Below are positions 48,116 through 60,431 of a stretch of 64,000 nt of DNA, piece by piece (the first letter of the stretch is position 1; each line of letters begins with the position of its first letter). This DNA is from Phoronis australis (taxonomy: Eukaryota; Phoronida; Phoronidae): the NCBI GenBank assembly GCA_002633005.1, contig NMRA01000086.1:1-64000 (forward strand), written 5' to 3'. The notes beneath the pieces were generated by a model. That model was given only the letters and a program-made list of their open reading frames with translations. It did no database searches and was not told the origin of the DNA. The position numbers were made by a program, and so were the translations under genes.

Positions 48116-51100
48116 ATGTCAATCATGTTGACTGGAATCTCCAGATCAATAAATGAAACTCGGGTGCATGTTATAATTCAAGCTTTGAGAAGCCGTGTTC
48201 GTCAATATAAAGCTCTTCTCAAAAGTGCTGCGTTCCCTGAAATGGATTTATCTCCAAAGTTTGTGTCGTCGAACGCAGCTAGCACCGTGACTGCCGGACA
48301 AGTCCCGGAATGTCAACGTACCCGAGTCAGGACGTGGGTCAGCGAGTCTTACAAAGAACAAAAGGAAATCTGGCCGGGAGAGGGAAAACACATTTTAGCG
48401 CAGTACGATGACAATACGATAGTGGTCTATCAAGCCTTCAATCATAAAATAGCTGACTATGCAGTTAAACACCAATGGTAAATATATTTTGTTTGGTTGT
48501 TATTCTGTGACCTGGCTATAGTATATCTATATGCACCGCGGCTCAGTCAGCTGAGGGTGGGTGTTTGAACCTGCTAAAATGATAAGCTAATAAATAACCC
48601 CCTAAAGTCAAATTCACGGACACGCTAGCTGGTATGTTAAAGCGGAGTACTTGCTAACCTTAGTGCAAAGCTTCGGGTGACGACGCTCAGTCTCGGGCCT
48701 ACAGCTAGCTAGTGGCTCGGACTTCGCCTTCGGACTCGGAGCCGAGTCGGACTACCGCTGCCGTCTCAGTCAAAAAAGTTTTAACATTTAATGTGGACCA
48801 CCGTCGCTTTGGCCCCAATTTGTTCCTAAGAAAAAATACGGATCGGTAATTTCTAGGTTTGGAAAGAACTGACAGTTGGTTATTGCTGGTGTTTATTTGA
48901 GTAATGCACCTTGTCACTGAACTTTCTGAGTGATTTTCCGGACGTGGCGCCGAGTAAGGTGTAGACAGTTGGCTGCCGTTCGAGCATACCTGACATTTTT
49001 GCTGGACCAAACATCACTTCTCGTGCGAGCACAAACAGAGACTATTTTTTAAAGTGATTGGTTATAATGTTCGGGATTAGGATTCCAACTAAGCACGAAG
49101 GCCGGATATTTATCACTGACACAACAGGTGTTGTCGGGCGGGGAGCACCGGGCTCACCGTCTTTATTCGTACTCCCGCGCCATCTATTATCATCCACAAC
49201 GATATACAATCAATACCTTGCAACGCCGGGTAAGAGGTCTTAATCAAAAAACAGTGGCGTATCTAGGATATCACAAGGGGGGGGCAACATTTTGTCCGGC
49301 TGTAAGCATTTGCGCAAACTGAATCACGATTGTAGATGCGCATAGCACCGAATGGAGGGAGGTCGGGAGGGTGGTTTGCCCCCCTCCCGCCCAGGAAATT
49401 TTTCTGTTTTTACCTCTGAAAATCAAGCATTTTCCTTGATTCCTGTATTATCCAAGAACAAAAGGCAAAAAAACCCGGAGAATGTGTCAAACAGGATAAA
49501 CTGCGTGTACCAAAGCAGGGGCGGATCTACGTTTTCAGTAAGGGGGGGGGTTTAGGATTCCCGCAAAGGTCGAATCCTAGGCGCGTGGCGCCGAGAGGGG
49601 GGGGNNNNNNNNNNNNNNNNNNNNNNNNNNNNNNNNNNNNNNNNNNNNNNNNNNNNNNNNNNNNNNNNNNNNNNNNNNNNNNNNNNNNNNNNNNNCCCCC
49701 CCCCCCCCCAAACACTAAAACTGCACACATTTAATTTTTTTTTTCATCTGTATAACTTTAATTACCGGGGTTAATTAATAAACTCGACATTTCCCTACGC
49801 TCTTACTGTTTTATTTTTTTGCTGGAGCCAACGGGGGGGGGCCGGGCCCCTGGGCCCCCCCTAAATCCGCCTATGAAAAGTTAGTTTCCCCCATGGAACG
49901 TGGGGTTATAGTTGCTTTAAAGTATACGCAAGTATATTGCACACTTTTGAATCAAAGTCAGTAGAATCTAATTTTAGACTCCAAGTCAATCTATCATTGA
50001 TGGAATATGCATAGATATGTATTTTGAACTGACTGTACTTCGGGAGCAAGTTTTCTGTTATACAGAATTTGTTGAATACACGACACTTTTCATTGTTCAC
50101 GGTCCGTGAACAATGAAAAGTGTCGTGTATTCAACAAAAAAAAGATATGTATTTGTGGAAAGCAAAAGATAGGCGCCCTATATGGATAGAGAAAATTTTG
50201 GCAACTTCGTGAACAAATTTCTATTGGTGTCGATACTTTTGGTTGATTCTCAAAAACAATGTCAATGTTTTCTAATTTATCTTTTGCTTACTGTTTTATA
50301 TATACATAACGCTTGATACGTATTTTACTGAGTCGTCACAGTTCAAAACCCATGCAGTGCTTCTCTTTATTTCTTTATTTTCAATATAGTTTGTGTAGCC
50401 CTCAAACTTAATCTCCGAAATGACGCTGCGTGGGGAAAATATAAGCCACATTTCCATATTTTTAAATCAAGAGGAGTTAAGGGAAATTTATGCCAAACAG
50501 AAGAAAATCACTGCAGATTTCAAGCCTCAGAGTAACGTCAGGTAAGAGTCATGCCCGTCGACGTGAACCTGGCTTCTTGAAGACATTCAATGAATATCTT
50601 AATATGCTTAAGTTTTGCCTTTAAGCAAAGTTTAAACATATGCATGAAAGTCGGTAGTTAAAACTGGTTATCTCAATTATGTATTTTCATCCATTTGTGA
50701 ACTTTCACTAGTCAAATTAATGTTAATCTATTGTCGTTTCCAGTTTTGGTGGCAGCGACTTTAGCTACTCACGAATGTCTTGGATTAAGCCCAACTTCCT
50801 GTGGATGATGTACCGCTGTGGTTGGGCAACCAAAAAAGGCCAGGAACGCGTCCTGGCAGTACGAATAACAAGAAGGGCTTTTGAAGAGATACTTAACAGT
50901 GCCTGGTCAGTTAATGTAAGTATAGTCTATGCTCTCGGTCATTTTATTGCCACTGTGATAGGATCACAATTGGGGGTTCTCTCCTGGAAAGGGTTGGGGA
51001 TACGCCGCCTACTCACGTGCATATTTTATCCTCTTGCGTATCCTCCCCCTGGGTAATTTGACTTTGTGGCGACGGAGCGATGAGAAGTCTTCGAATCGAC

Positions 51101-52991
51101 TCTAAAAGACTTTTACGTTTACAGATGAAGAGACTCAGCGCCAGTCACCCGCACATTACAGGACGTAATCACACACCACAGAATATCTCCAAGGTTGTTT
51201 AAAATAGATAATTTCTTATGGACTTAATTTCATAAAACAAGACATGCATGTAAATACTTTGCTGATTGGAATTCCCGTATTTTGAACAGATAAAAGTGTT
51301 GTCAGTTTTCCTATCAGGGTCGGATTTTGTCCTAAGGTTTACCAAAAATATTTCATCTGTTAGTCTCTTTTTGAGTATCCATAGCGACAACAAATGAATG
51401 TGCTTCCTACTGGTTACTCTTTCAGTATCAGAAAGAAAATGGACTTTCCCAAGATGACTTACTAGTTCGACTCCAGTGGGACCCAGATCATAGTCCTACC
51501 TATGAAAAACTTCCTAGACGAGCAATCCAACTTGGATTGAAGGGAAATGTAGGTCTTTAATTTGTTCCATTTATTCAATTTCCGTGTCCTGTTGAACGTT
51601 TCAGTTTTATAGATTGCCCTCTCTTCTTATCATCACATTCACTGTGGATCATTTACTGTGATTGAAGCAATTTTTGACAGGCTTTTGGTAGTTTTGTTGG
51701 GAAAATACCGAATCTTGTTTTAGTTAACAAACAGATGATAACTACGACTATGTTTCTGTTTTGAAACAAAATAACAGATTCCGTGTAATCCTCGTTCAAT
51801 CCTGAGAAACTAGGGACAAGAGTGTTTCGAAACGTTTTGCAAAATCTTCAAGTGTGGCTAACTGAGCAGAAAGCCGTACCACTCATTTAAGACCCAACGC
51901 ACTAGCTTGCACTTTTGATGAAAAAGCTCGCATATGGAACGATACCAATGAATTCTATTCTATAATATAGCATTCGAACTTCATCGACCGATCACTTCAG
52001 TGGTCGTCAGCTTGCTAACTTTTACGTCTGTAAGGTTTCGAGTATTCAAAATCAAATGACAAAGTCAATATAAGTTAGGTTTTATTATTGACAATTTTTA
52101 TCAAACAAATGCAGAAAACTACTGGAATGTATTTGAAAGTGCTTTAACTCAGTTTGAGGGTACGGACATTATCTCAGAAAATTTGAAAATTGTCCGGGTT
52201 CCTGTCCTCGTGTTTTAAAAGTCGGGGTTCGTGTTTTTCGGGCTGGTTGGCTGTTTTGAAGGTGCGGAAGTCTGTTTTCAACTCGGGGATATCTGTTTTA
52301 CTCTGGGGTTCCTATTTCGATGGAACACCTTGTACCTTAGTATACGATGAATAGTGCTCTTCTCTTCAGATGTAAGTAGTATTATCGGTACCCAATTATC
52401 TTTCCTTTTGCCTCCTCTCTTTTATGACTTGTTTTTGTTTAGTTACACAGTTGTTGATTCCAAAAGTGGTGCTGTTTTCGTAGTTCCTGTTTTTAATTCC
52501 CGTTATTAGAATATGTTGCAGCGTTCTTTGTATTATATGTGAACCCAGATATAATGATCTGCCTTCTGGGTTATTTGTATTATTTTATATGACTATGTTT
52601 CACGAAATAAAATAAAATTTGAATGAATGAAAATAGATTGGTTCAACAAGAAAGTTCGTTGCCTCTAGTTTGATTTGTTCGAGTTTAAAGTTTACTATTT
52701 CGCTTTGGCCTTATTAGCGCTTCGTGGGTCTTTAAAAGCTTGTAAAATTTTCGGTTTATCAGACTGATGAACAGAAAGAAAAGTAAAAATTATTTGTTTG
52801 TTTTTTGTTTGCAGATACTGAAAAAATATGGCACTGATTGGATTGTCAGTATTGAAGACATCACAGAGTTTGTCCAGGAACAAAGTCAGACATTAGCACG
52901 GATGGGAGAAGAACATATACTGGTTGCCAGTGAAAGAGTATACTCACTGAACAACCAGAAAATCATCAAACAAGTTGGCCTTGATACGTGA
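48116..52991 (+). CDS. DUF4291 domain protein, four exons, function unknown
   Basis: Exons 48116-48477, 50744-50915, 51426-51548 and 52815-52991 have GT-AG borders, phases 2, 0, 0, and give 277 residues. TGA at 48110-48112 lies in frame just before the ATG and supports this start. Landmarks of the family (Pfam DUF4291) appear in order: [12 protein letters not shown] (97-108), [20 protein letters not shown] (130-149), [17 protein letters not shown] (194-200), RRAIQLGL (about 209-216) and [12 protein letters not shown]. Bacterial and fungal members are about 200 residues. The extra 90 or so here are an N-terminal extension of unknown role, basic early on ([14 protein letters not shown]). No signal peptide or membrane segment is seen, so it is probably intracellular. 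No enzymatic activity can be assigned. Confidence 0.88.
49249..49875. mobile_element. GC-rich CAGTGGCGTATCTAGG-type transposon remnants around an assembly gap
   Basis: CAGTGGCGTATCTAGG (49249) and CAGGGGCGGATCTACG (49514) are the start signatures of a family whose opposite end reads CCTAAATCCGCCTATG (49858). Both are followed by long G runs, and the region includes 91 N. These ends resemble hAT-like MITEs, an assignment from end sequence alone. The insertion lies in the first intron of the DUF4291 gene. Confidence 0.45.
49605..49695. other. Assembly gap (91 N) between G and C homopolymers
   Basis: Unresolved bases between a run of G and a run of C. Confidence 0.97.
50068..50138. repeat. Perfect 71-bp palindrome (35-bp arms, 1-nt centre)
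   Basis: Left arm 50068-50102 and right arm 50104-50138 are exact inverse complements around T50103; the centre reads CACGG-T-CCGTG. With no loop it could extrude as a cruciform or be a fold-back artefact. It lies in DUF4291 intron 1, about 280 bp before a possible alternative exon. Confidence 0.95.
50420..50541 (+). CDS. Possible alternative first exon of the DUF4291 gene
   Basis: ATG at 50420 opens 40 codons ([19 protein letters not shown]...) and ends in phase 2 at a strong donor AG|GTAAGA, exactly the phase needed to join the exon at 50744. A TAG lies in frame at 50396-50398, so it cannot be an in-frame internal exon from further upstream unless the acceptor at 50398 is used, and that does not match the phase of exon 1. 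The product would lack the [12 protein letters not shown] strand. It could also be a chance frame. Confidence 0.3.
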
Positions 52992-54340
52992 TGAGCATGA
53001 AAAGTCAGAAGTCTGTGATCGAGCTGCTTTGTTAGGTTTAAATTAAGATACAGAAACGGCGCATGAGCTGTCTTATAACATCTCTTGTGGCACTTTTTAT
53101 TGCCCATCTTTTCTGAGATTATCATTCAGTTATTTTGTATTCTCTATCTATCACTTGTAATTGTATTCATCATGATAAATGACCTTACATCGCCTACCTC
53201 GCTCTCCTTTTCATCTCTTTTAACGAGTTTGTGACGCACGTATCATTTATATATATTATGCCGACGTCTACTGCAACAAAATTACGTGGCACACTCTTGC
53301 TTTTATTTTGTATGCAGTCTAACTAGCAGTAACATCAGTCATTTTTCTATTTTTTTTTCTAAAAATGTGGATAATTGATTCTGCATTGGACATTCAAAAT
53401 GGCTAGGTGCCCGTGATTTTTAAGAAAACCCGAGCGGCTTGTGTATGTGAATGACCAAGAAACCCCTCTCACCCTAACCTTGGGCGCCATTTCCATATGT
53501 ATGGAGCCAGGACTGACTACCATATTTGTTGTGTTCTTTATTACTTATCTTTGCCATTAATTTGGAAGAGTGTTTAAGATTAATGTGATTGAGGTCACAC
53601 TTCTTTGAATACCTTTAGACCTGTGTGTAATGGATACCATGGCAGATGGAGCAAACGAGTGCTCATGTACCGGTTGAGTAGAATAATGCGCTTTTCAAAA
53701 GTTAGGTGAATCAAAATTCTCCCCCATTGGCCATGCTGCCAACCACAAGCGTTATTGAAAATGCGATTCATAATTTTAAGACGCCCTGTTTATATAATAC
53801 TTTCCTGGTTGATATTGATTCGTTTAAAGGATACCAAACCCGGCTTAGGCCTGTTAACACCTATTGAAAACCTTTTCCCATCCATTTCTCTGAAACAAAA
53901 TAATGCTCTGTAACCCTCGACAACCCTAAAAAATTTGGAACAAAACTTGTTAACTCCTTATAAAGTCTGCCAAACGGCAAGCGTTATCTACGCTTTTGGC
54001 GCGGTTACACAACAGCTGTAGGGAACACAACCCACCAAGAAACATGATATCTAATTTGTGACTCAAAGAATATATTTTTACTTGAATTCTGCTTTTAACA
54101 CTCATGTGTGGCGCTAGTGACGTAATACAAGTGGCAGAACTAGGCCTTGATTGAAAACGCCAAACAGGGCTTAGTATCATTTCAAAGAAGTAATTCACTG
54201 AAAAATCAACGATACTTAAGTGAGTTGACGTCAGTTTAAAAAACTCATATTTAACAGAAAAAGGTTTATTAGTAACACAGCCAGATACCAACTCAGAGAC
54301 GTACAACTGTCACGCTCCTTGCAATTTACAAAATCAAGAA
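52992..54340. other. 3' flank of the DUF4291 gene
   Basis: AT-rich sequence with no further exon. Short frames on the minus strand (53950-54306) show no motif. A polyadenylation site was not placed. Confidence 0.4.
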
Positions 54341-54348
54341 AACACATG

Positions 54349-54440
54349 AGTCCAGGCGTTTCGTTTCTTGACTCAAACATCCCCAGTAGGAAACCACACA
54401 CTGATGATGTTTTTGAGTTAAGAAACGAAACGCCTGGACT
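54349..54440. repeat. Long hairpin between convergent genes (about 33-bp arms)
   Basis: AGTCCAGGCGTTTCGTTTCT at 54349 continues to about 54381. Its inverse (GATGTTTTTGAGTTAAGAAA continuing to CGCCTGGACT, 54405-54440) is present with one substitution and a small length difference, separated by a loop of about 23 nt. It lies between the 3' ends of the DUF4291 and patched-domain genes. Confidence 0.85.
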
Positions 54441-54781
54441 CTATATATATTTTTGTAAGTAAGACATCATTCACTTAACCTCTTGTTGATATGGCCTAAA
54501 ACCAATTTACAAACTGGTACGACTGCTGCTGTTGCCCAGTCAATTCAGTGCTTTCAAATAGGTTTAACTTAGTTGCCTCATGGACTTCTGCTAAAGGTTT
54601 TGGTTGACATGACTTGTCTAATAGACGGGATTCTGCCAGAATCGCAAACTTTTTGTGGAGAAAGCATTGACATCTAGCGTCTACTTGTAAACCTGCATGC
54701 AATGGTTCAATTTTCTAAATTTCTCTGATGACCTGCTGAGAAAAGTGGCAAAGGCAATCCAACACTAAGCATCATAGGTTA

Positions 54782-54787
54782 TTTATT
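54782..54787 (-). terminator. Candidate polyadenylation signal for the patched-domain gene
   Basis: AATAAA on the minus strand, about 290 bp past the stop codon at 55080. A canonical hexamer at a plausible 3' UTR distance; no downstream element was assessed. Confidence 0.45.
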
Positions 54788-55079
54788 TCAATGCGCCTAT
54801 TTGGTTGTGCTTTGTATAACCACGTGCACGTGGATGTTACCCTCGACTTCTAGTTGCATCCATACTCAATTGTCCGACACCGTTTTAGCCCTGGATTGAG
54901 TTCCGCTGATTGAAGGATCTCTCCAGTGAAGCTATGTTACATGTTGCGCTTGCAATGCATGGCGATATGTCGCGAAGACTTGCGTAATTATTAGTTGAGT
55001 GTATTGTGCCTACGGAATGGACACCCGGTTTTGTATCTGTTGTTCCTCTTGCTGTTCTTTTGACACCTTCTTTACGAGT

Positions 55080-58000
55080 TCAGACCACGGTTTCTCGTAA
55101 TAAGCTTAAGTCGGCAAATGCTTTCGGGTCCGATGTGTCAACGTCTACAACGTCAATTTCTTCTTTCTTTCGGCTGCTTCCGGTTATGGACATTATGACC
55201 GGAAGTATCAATATACCGTGGAAGTATCCAAATACAATGACGAGAAAGAGAATCTTGAAATAAATTCGAAAGATGTGTGAAGGAGCAAAGGCTAGCATAA
55301 TGAACCCCAAAATGGTAGAGAGCGCGCCCTGTGTAATGGGCAATCCGACGAATCCTAATGCATCACAAGCACGTGCGCTCGGCTTAAGGTGATGACTGAC
55401 GGAAAAGGCGTAAGCAATGTGCCCTGAAAAATCAACGCTGAAGCCAATCGACATTACAATGCATACCATAGACACAGAGTCCACCTTCTCGTTCCAAAAC
55501 GCCATGAAGCCAAATAAACCAGTGCTAATGGAAGCGATGCTTAAAAACACCCAAATGGCAACAGTAGGACTGGGTATCAGCAAGAGAGATATGACAAACA
55601 TGCAGCCAGTTGCGATGCCAACGTTTTGTAATGTATTTAAGAGAATCGTTGCGTATTGGTCATAGTAAATAAACGCCGGATGATAGGCGATAACATCCAG
55701 CGGAGAGTCGCGCGCCACGTCGCGCACAGTTTCCATCATGTAGCGGTCCCGTGTGCTGTTGGCCATATTTATGGACTGGACAAAAATTCTGGACTGAGAA
55801 ATCTCACTTTTGTCGTGATTGAACTCTATATCCAGTTTGTATTTAGAAAACGCTGGTTCTAATAGAAACCTGTCTGCGAGAATCTGTGTAAAGTTTTGTT
55901 TGTGAAACTTAATCTCATGATCACTTAGGTATTTCAGGTAGTCATGAATCCAAGATTTCGCGAACTCACGACCAGCAAAGTATCCAGAATTTCCCAAATT
56001 TTCTAATAAAGCGTTTATTTCCTCCAAAGTATCTGACGAGGAGTAGTCTATCTGTTTTCTTATTACCAGCATTACGCTAGCGTGGAAGTCTTTATAGTAC
56101 TTGTCTTCTAGATCGTAGAATTTTATGGCGTATGAATTGTCCAGGGCTAACTTACGAACGTCCAACCCTTCTTGGGTTTGCGTGCAGCCATAAATCGCCA
56201 TTCCCAGATACACTAAATAGAGCAAGATGGTTCCAATCTTGACTGGGATCTTCATAATGAAGGGGCCGTAATATTTTTGGAAGAAAATCATCACTCCGTG
56301 TGATAATGCTGGAACATCATTTTTGGATGCATCGTCTTCGTATCCACCAGCACAAAGATATCGGTAACAGGAAGACTTGCTCTCTGAAATAAAAATGATT
56401 CTGAATGATTTCATCGTGGGGTTTTGTAAATTTTGCAAAATGACACCGTTAAACACAAAAGGTTTCATGGTCATGCAATGCAATGACAAGGAAGAATTTT
56501 AGCAAATTTACCCTTATGCCTACGTCTTCTATCAGGGATTTCTGAAAAAGCCCCTCCCCCCACCACTACAAAACTATCCCATGGGGCTCTTTCGTAAAGA
56601 AGGCTCGATGAAGCTTTCATTGAGGCTCTTTCAGAATCGTTTTGCAAGTCCAAGCTCGATACCAGGGCCCGGTCTCTAATCTCTGTTCTCGAAACGAACT
56701 CGAAACTATTTTTGGCAATTTCTCTGCTCTTTTTGTGCGAACTTAAGATAATTGGTTACCAGACTGTGCTCGAATACATTATAGTTTATGCATAGGAGTT
56801 TCTAGTTCAAGTTTGCCCTTGAAGACCCTTATATTCGTGCTACAAAGTCGAGTAAAAACTCGAAATTTCGAGTTCAAACTCGAACTTATTGCTTTAATAT
56901 TGGGTTTACAAACTGTGAACTAAGGGCAATAAATTATCTACGTAAGTTATTGTGTACTCGAGCATAGAATAGTAGACACTTATCTTGAGTTCGCCCAAAA
57001 GTAGAGTAGAAAATGCCAAACCTAATTTCGAGTTCCATTTCGAGTAAAAAGATTGGAGACCGGGCCCAGGACATATGGAAAGACTTAATATTTCTCACAT
57101 TTTTGTCTTTAAAAGGACCGTTAAAATATTTCACATTCATCACGTATCAACAGAAGTCCGATGGAGCTTCTGTTGACAAGTTTTAGATTAATTACTAAAA
57201 AAGTAAAATGTTTTCCTTTGCAACATACACTAAGAGCCCATGGATGACTGAATTTGCTGTGGTCGGCAATGCAAGTTTCCGAAAATGACGTACAACTTTT
57301 TCCAAAACACCCTCAGGTATCTCTGTTTGGACGCAAATTTACTTCTGTAGAGCAAACGCCATCCACAGCCAATTTTACGATAGTATAAGATCTCTTTGCT
57401 GAACCTCTCATCAACAGCTGAAGCAGCTGCCCAGCAGATCTAACACGTAGGGAAGGGGAGACCGATCACAGTTCGCAATGGGCAGCCCTAACGACCGTCG
57501 CAAGTTGGCGTCGCTTTTGGTCACATCTGAAAGGGGGGCACAGCAGCTTTTTCATTCCCAAAGGAGCCACTAGTAGTGGAGACGGCCCATCTCAGGTTAG
57601 TTTGCTAAAACTTTTTTGCCTACAGAGTTAATCGGGATACCGTTTAAGGAATACCATGCTCACCGAAACTACAGATAAGCGAGAAATTTCTGTTCTGTTG
57701 TATACATATGTCTCGTTCAGAGTAGGCCTAATAGTTTCATCCCCATTCTGGAAACGTTGTTGAGGTATAACTAAAATCACTTCAAATACTCAACGATGAA
57801 ACTGTATGACATACCGGCTTTACTTTTGGGCAGAACTTTAAGACAGGTAAAGGAATGCCGGTTCTGGCGCTCACGCCGGCCTATCAATGCCATACATCCA
57901 CCGAAGAAGGTCACCTGATACACAAAATCCAGGAGAATTGTCAAACCCGTGTAAGCACAAAAGATCTGCACTGATGGATAAAAAGTTATAGCGCCGATGG

Positions 58001-59484
58001 CAAATGCCAAGACATCCGTCACGGTTGTAATGGTGATGGAAATTCCTGCGTCAAAAAACGTTTTACCAAGACGCTCTTCAACGGTTTTCCGGGGGTCTGT
58101 CTGCCGCCACGCAGCAAGTAAAACGAACATGTCGTCCACGCCAACAGCTAAAAAGTAAAATGAAGATTTTGTGCTTTGAAACAACTGCAATACCGCGTAT
58201 ACAGTATGTAGACAGTATTACTAAAATTCTGGAAACTTTAGTGTTTTATCTTCTACTTTAGCCCAGAAAAAATAATGTATAGCACTTAGTGTTATGCTAA
58301 GTTTTAAATTTGTTATTTGACCTTAACACACTATCCTCAGGCGCCGTTAGCTGTCAGTTACAAGGAAGTGATTATGTGGTTAAGAAACTGAACTCTTACT
58401 TTCGAGGAAGCTCTGTTTAAGTTGTAACGCAAAGAAAATGAAGTGACTTACCCAGAGAGACAAATGGTGTGGCGCCAACAATTGATATGAAGGGAATCCC
58501 ACAATGCATCAACAAACCAAACGATGAAAGAATGGACAAAGCGACGCCGATGACGCCCATGAATCCCAGCCACGGTTTGCTTAGAACCCAGTCAAATGTT
58601 ACACAGGACAAAATTGAAAATGTTATCATGATGGTAAAGACGATGGAGACCAGGGAAATTGTCTGTCCTGACGCCTGAACAAGTTCTTCTTCTAATGTAG
58701 CAGAGCTGTAGTATGCTATTTCGATGTCTTCTATTACTTTGTTTTCGAAAACAGTAAGAAATTCATTCACCCATTTTGTTGACTTTGTTATGATCGACGT
58801 ATCGGTGTAATAAAACAACTTGTACGCTTTGGCAGAGACAATGCGTTGATTCGAATCAGTTTCTACTCCGCCAAACACCCCTGCTAGAAACACTGTTCGA
58901 CTGGTCTGCACCGGATATCCGGGAAGTGGTGGAGAAGGAATTCCCGGAATATGCATCGTATATTCCGGAAACGTTAGGTTAGCCTCTGATATTGCAGTTG
59001 AGTTTCCATTGAGAAAAGAAATCAGAAAATTTTGGTTCGCGCACTGACTCTTCCATTTAGCACACACATTTTGAAAAGTGTGTGGCTCCTCGTCGATTAA
59101 AACGCTGATTCCTCTAACAAAATTGTCTAGCTTAATGATTTCATTCAAAATTTTTTCTCGCAAAATAGACTTTCCATCTGAGCTGGTCACAATAATAGAG
59201 CCGTAGATACCTAAGTCGGTCAAGCGTAGCTGGTCGAAATGTTCTGAATCGTTGACAGGGAATGCCGTCCTGACAACATTTCTTTCCGTTTTCGCCGGCC
59301 CATTTGTCGGTGTGAACAGATATTCAACGTTCGTCTCCGACTTTAAGAAGATCAATCCACTCCCGAGTCCTCCGGCGACAATCACTGGTACAATGATGAA
59401 CCAAAGCGGATGCCGTGCAACGAATTTTCCGTAACGGTGAAATAGAACACTCAAAGCTTTGCTGATGCAGTTGGTGTTCACCAT
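55080..59484 (-). CDS. Patched domain-containing protein (PTCHD3-like), 12-span RND-type membrane protein
   Basis: Three exons on the minus strand, 59484-58452, 58147-57815 and 56383-55080 (phases 1 and 1), give 889 residues. Order: short cytosolic N-terminus, first membrane span (27-47), ectodomain with the NVEYLFTPTNGPAKTER signature (52-68), then a sterol-sensing-type block of five spans from about 275 with GVDDM at 347-351 and TTVTDVLAFAIGA. Exon 3 starts at residue 456 and adds span 7 (about 502-520), a second ectodomain (about 525-695) and spans 8-12 with GFSVDFSGHIAYAF (769-782), GLPITQGALSTILGF and FKILFLVIVFGYFHG. Patched-family proteins move lipids or sterols in an RND-like cycle, and GVDDM is the region of the conserved acidic pair. 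Ligand and tissue role here are unknown. It converges on the DUF4291 gene. Confidence 0.92.
56663..57069. mobile_element. MITE with GGGCCCGGTCTC ends (copy 2, 407 bp)
   Basis: Starts CAGGGCCCGGTCTC and ends with the inverse, inside the second intron of the patched-domain gene. Its right 115 bp are nearly identical to the 128-bp element at 8090-8217. The middle has repeated TCGAAA/CTCGAA words. The shorter copy is therefore an internally deleted relative, or this one is expanded. Non-coding. Confidence 0.75.
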
Positions 59485-60425
59485 GTTTGAAAACGGAGGT
59501 CAACTTTTTGACACCTACAACAAAAAAGGCAAAACTCACCACGTGTGACAATGAGAAGAGGAACTAACAGAAGGGTCATTTATAAGGTGAGGAAATTGAT
59601 ACTTCTGAAATCATTATTCACGGGTGGGTTCTGCCAAGGAGTACTAATGCCACGCTTTTGAAGTGACGATAACTATGAGGCCTTTCCAAACAATATACAT
59701 GTACCTGTAGGGAAGGATACAGGATTTTGAGTTATTGGGGGCAGGGCACTAGAGTATTAAGCAGAATTTTGCCCGTCAGACATTCGCATCCCCGAACTGC
59801 CAAATGAAATCCATGAAAATTTTAAAGTGGGGGCATGGGCCCCTTGCCCCCCTCCCCTTCTAAATCCGCCACTAACCTGTCAGCCGTAACACCTCATGAG
59901 AGCTAGTGTTTCTAAAGAATGTTACATGTACATTACACAAAATTGTAGTGGTCTTATATCTAGAATCCCACAAGGTCATAATTTTCTGGAAAACGTATTA
60001 CAGGTATTCAATAGTTCATACTGATTACCAGACCTTTCTGGGAGTTGGCCCATTGTGTTTTGGCGAATATCCTATTGATAAGATACATTTATCGTATTTA
60101 ATGCATCCAATTCAACCATACAGTGAATATGGTTATACATGCGACATATGCATCAGTAAACCGTCGTGTTTAATAGTTTCCGACAATAAAACGTTGAAGT
60201 TTTTATAAAGGCCGCATAACTTTTTATGCGTTTTTCAGTCCATGATTCTTTCGTCTTACAACTTGACAAATTTCTACGATATTGAGTTTTACTAAAAAGT
60301 AACAATAGTAACCTGCACTGTACACTGACAGGTGAAAGCGAAGTTACCACTGTTGATGTTATCGTTACTAAAACATATCTTGGAGAGGTATTATTATGTC
60401 TTTAATTACTGTTTCTGCGCCCAGT
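59485..60425. other. Upstream flank of the patched-domain gene
   Basis: Presumed promoter and 5' UTR lie at 59485-59650 for the minus-strand gene, but no TATA box or initiator was convincing. A G/C-rich transposon end (CTAAATCCGCCACTAACCTG) occurs at 59860. Confidence 0.35.
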
Positions 60426-60431
60426 TCCATT

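Noticed and set aside
48116-52991. DUF4291 gene as bacterial contamination
   Set aside because: Four exons with correct GT-AG borders and phases, and introns with animal repeats, show it is a resident nuclear gene.
56384-56489. Extension of patched-domain exon 3 upstream to the Met at 56489
   Set aside because: The acceptor at 56384-56385 joins exon 2 in phase with family-like sequence, so the extra residues are intron.
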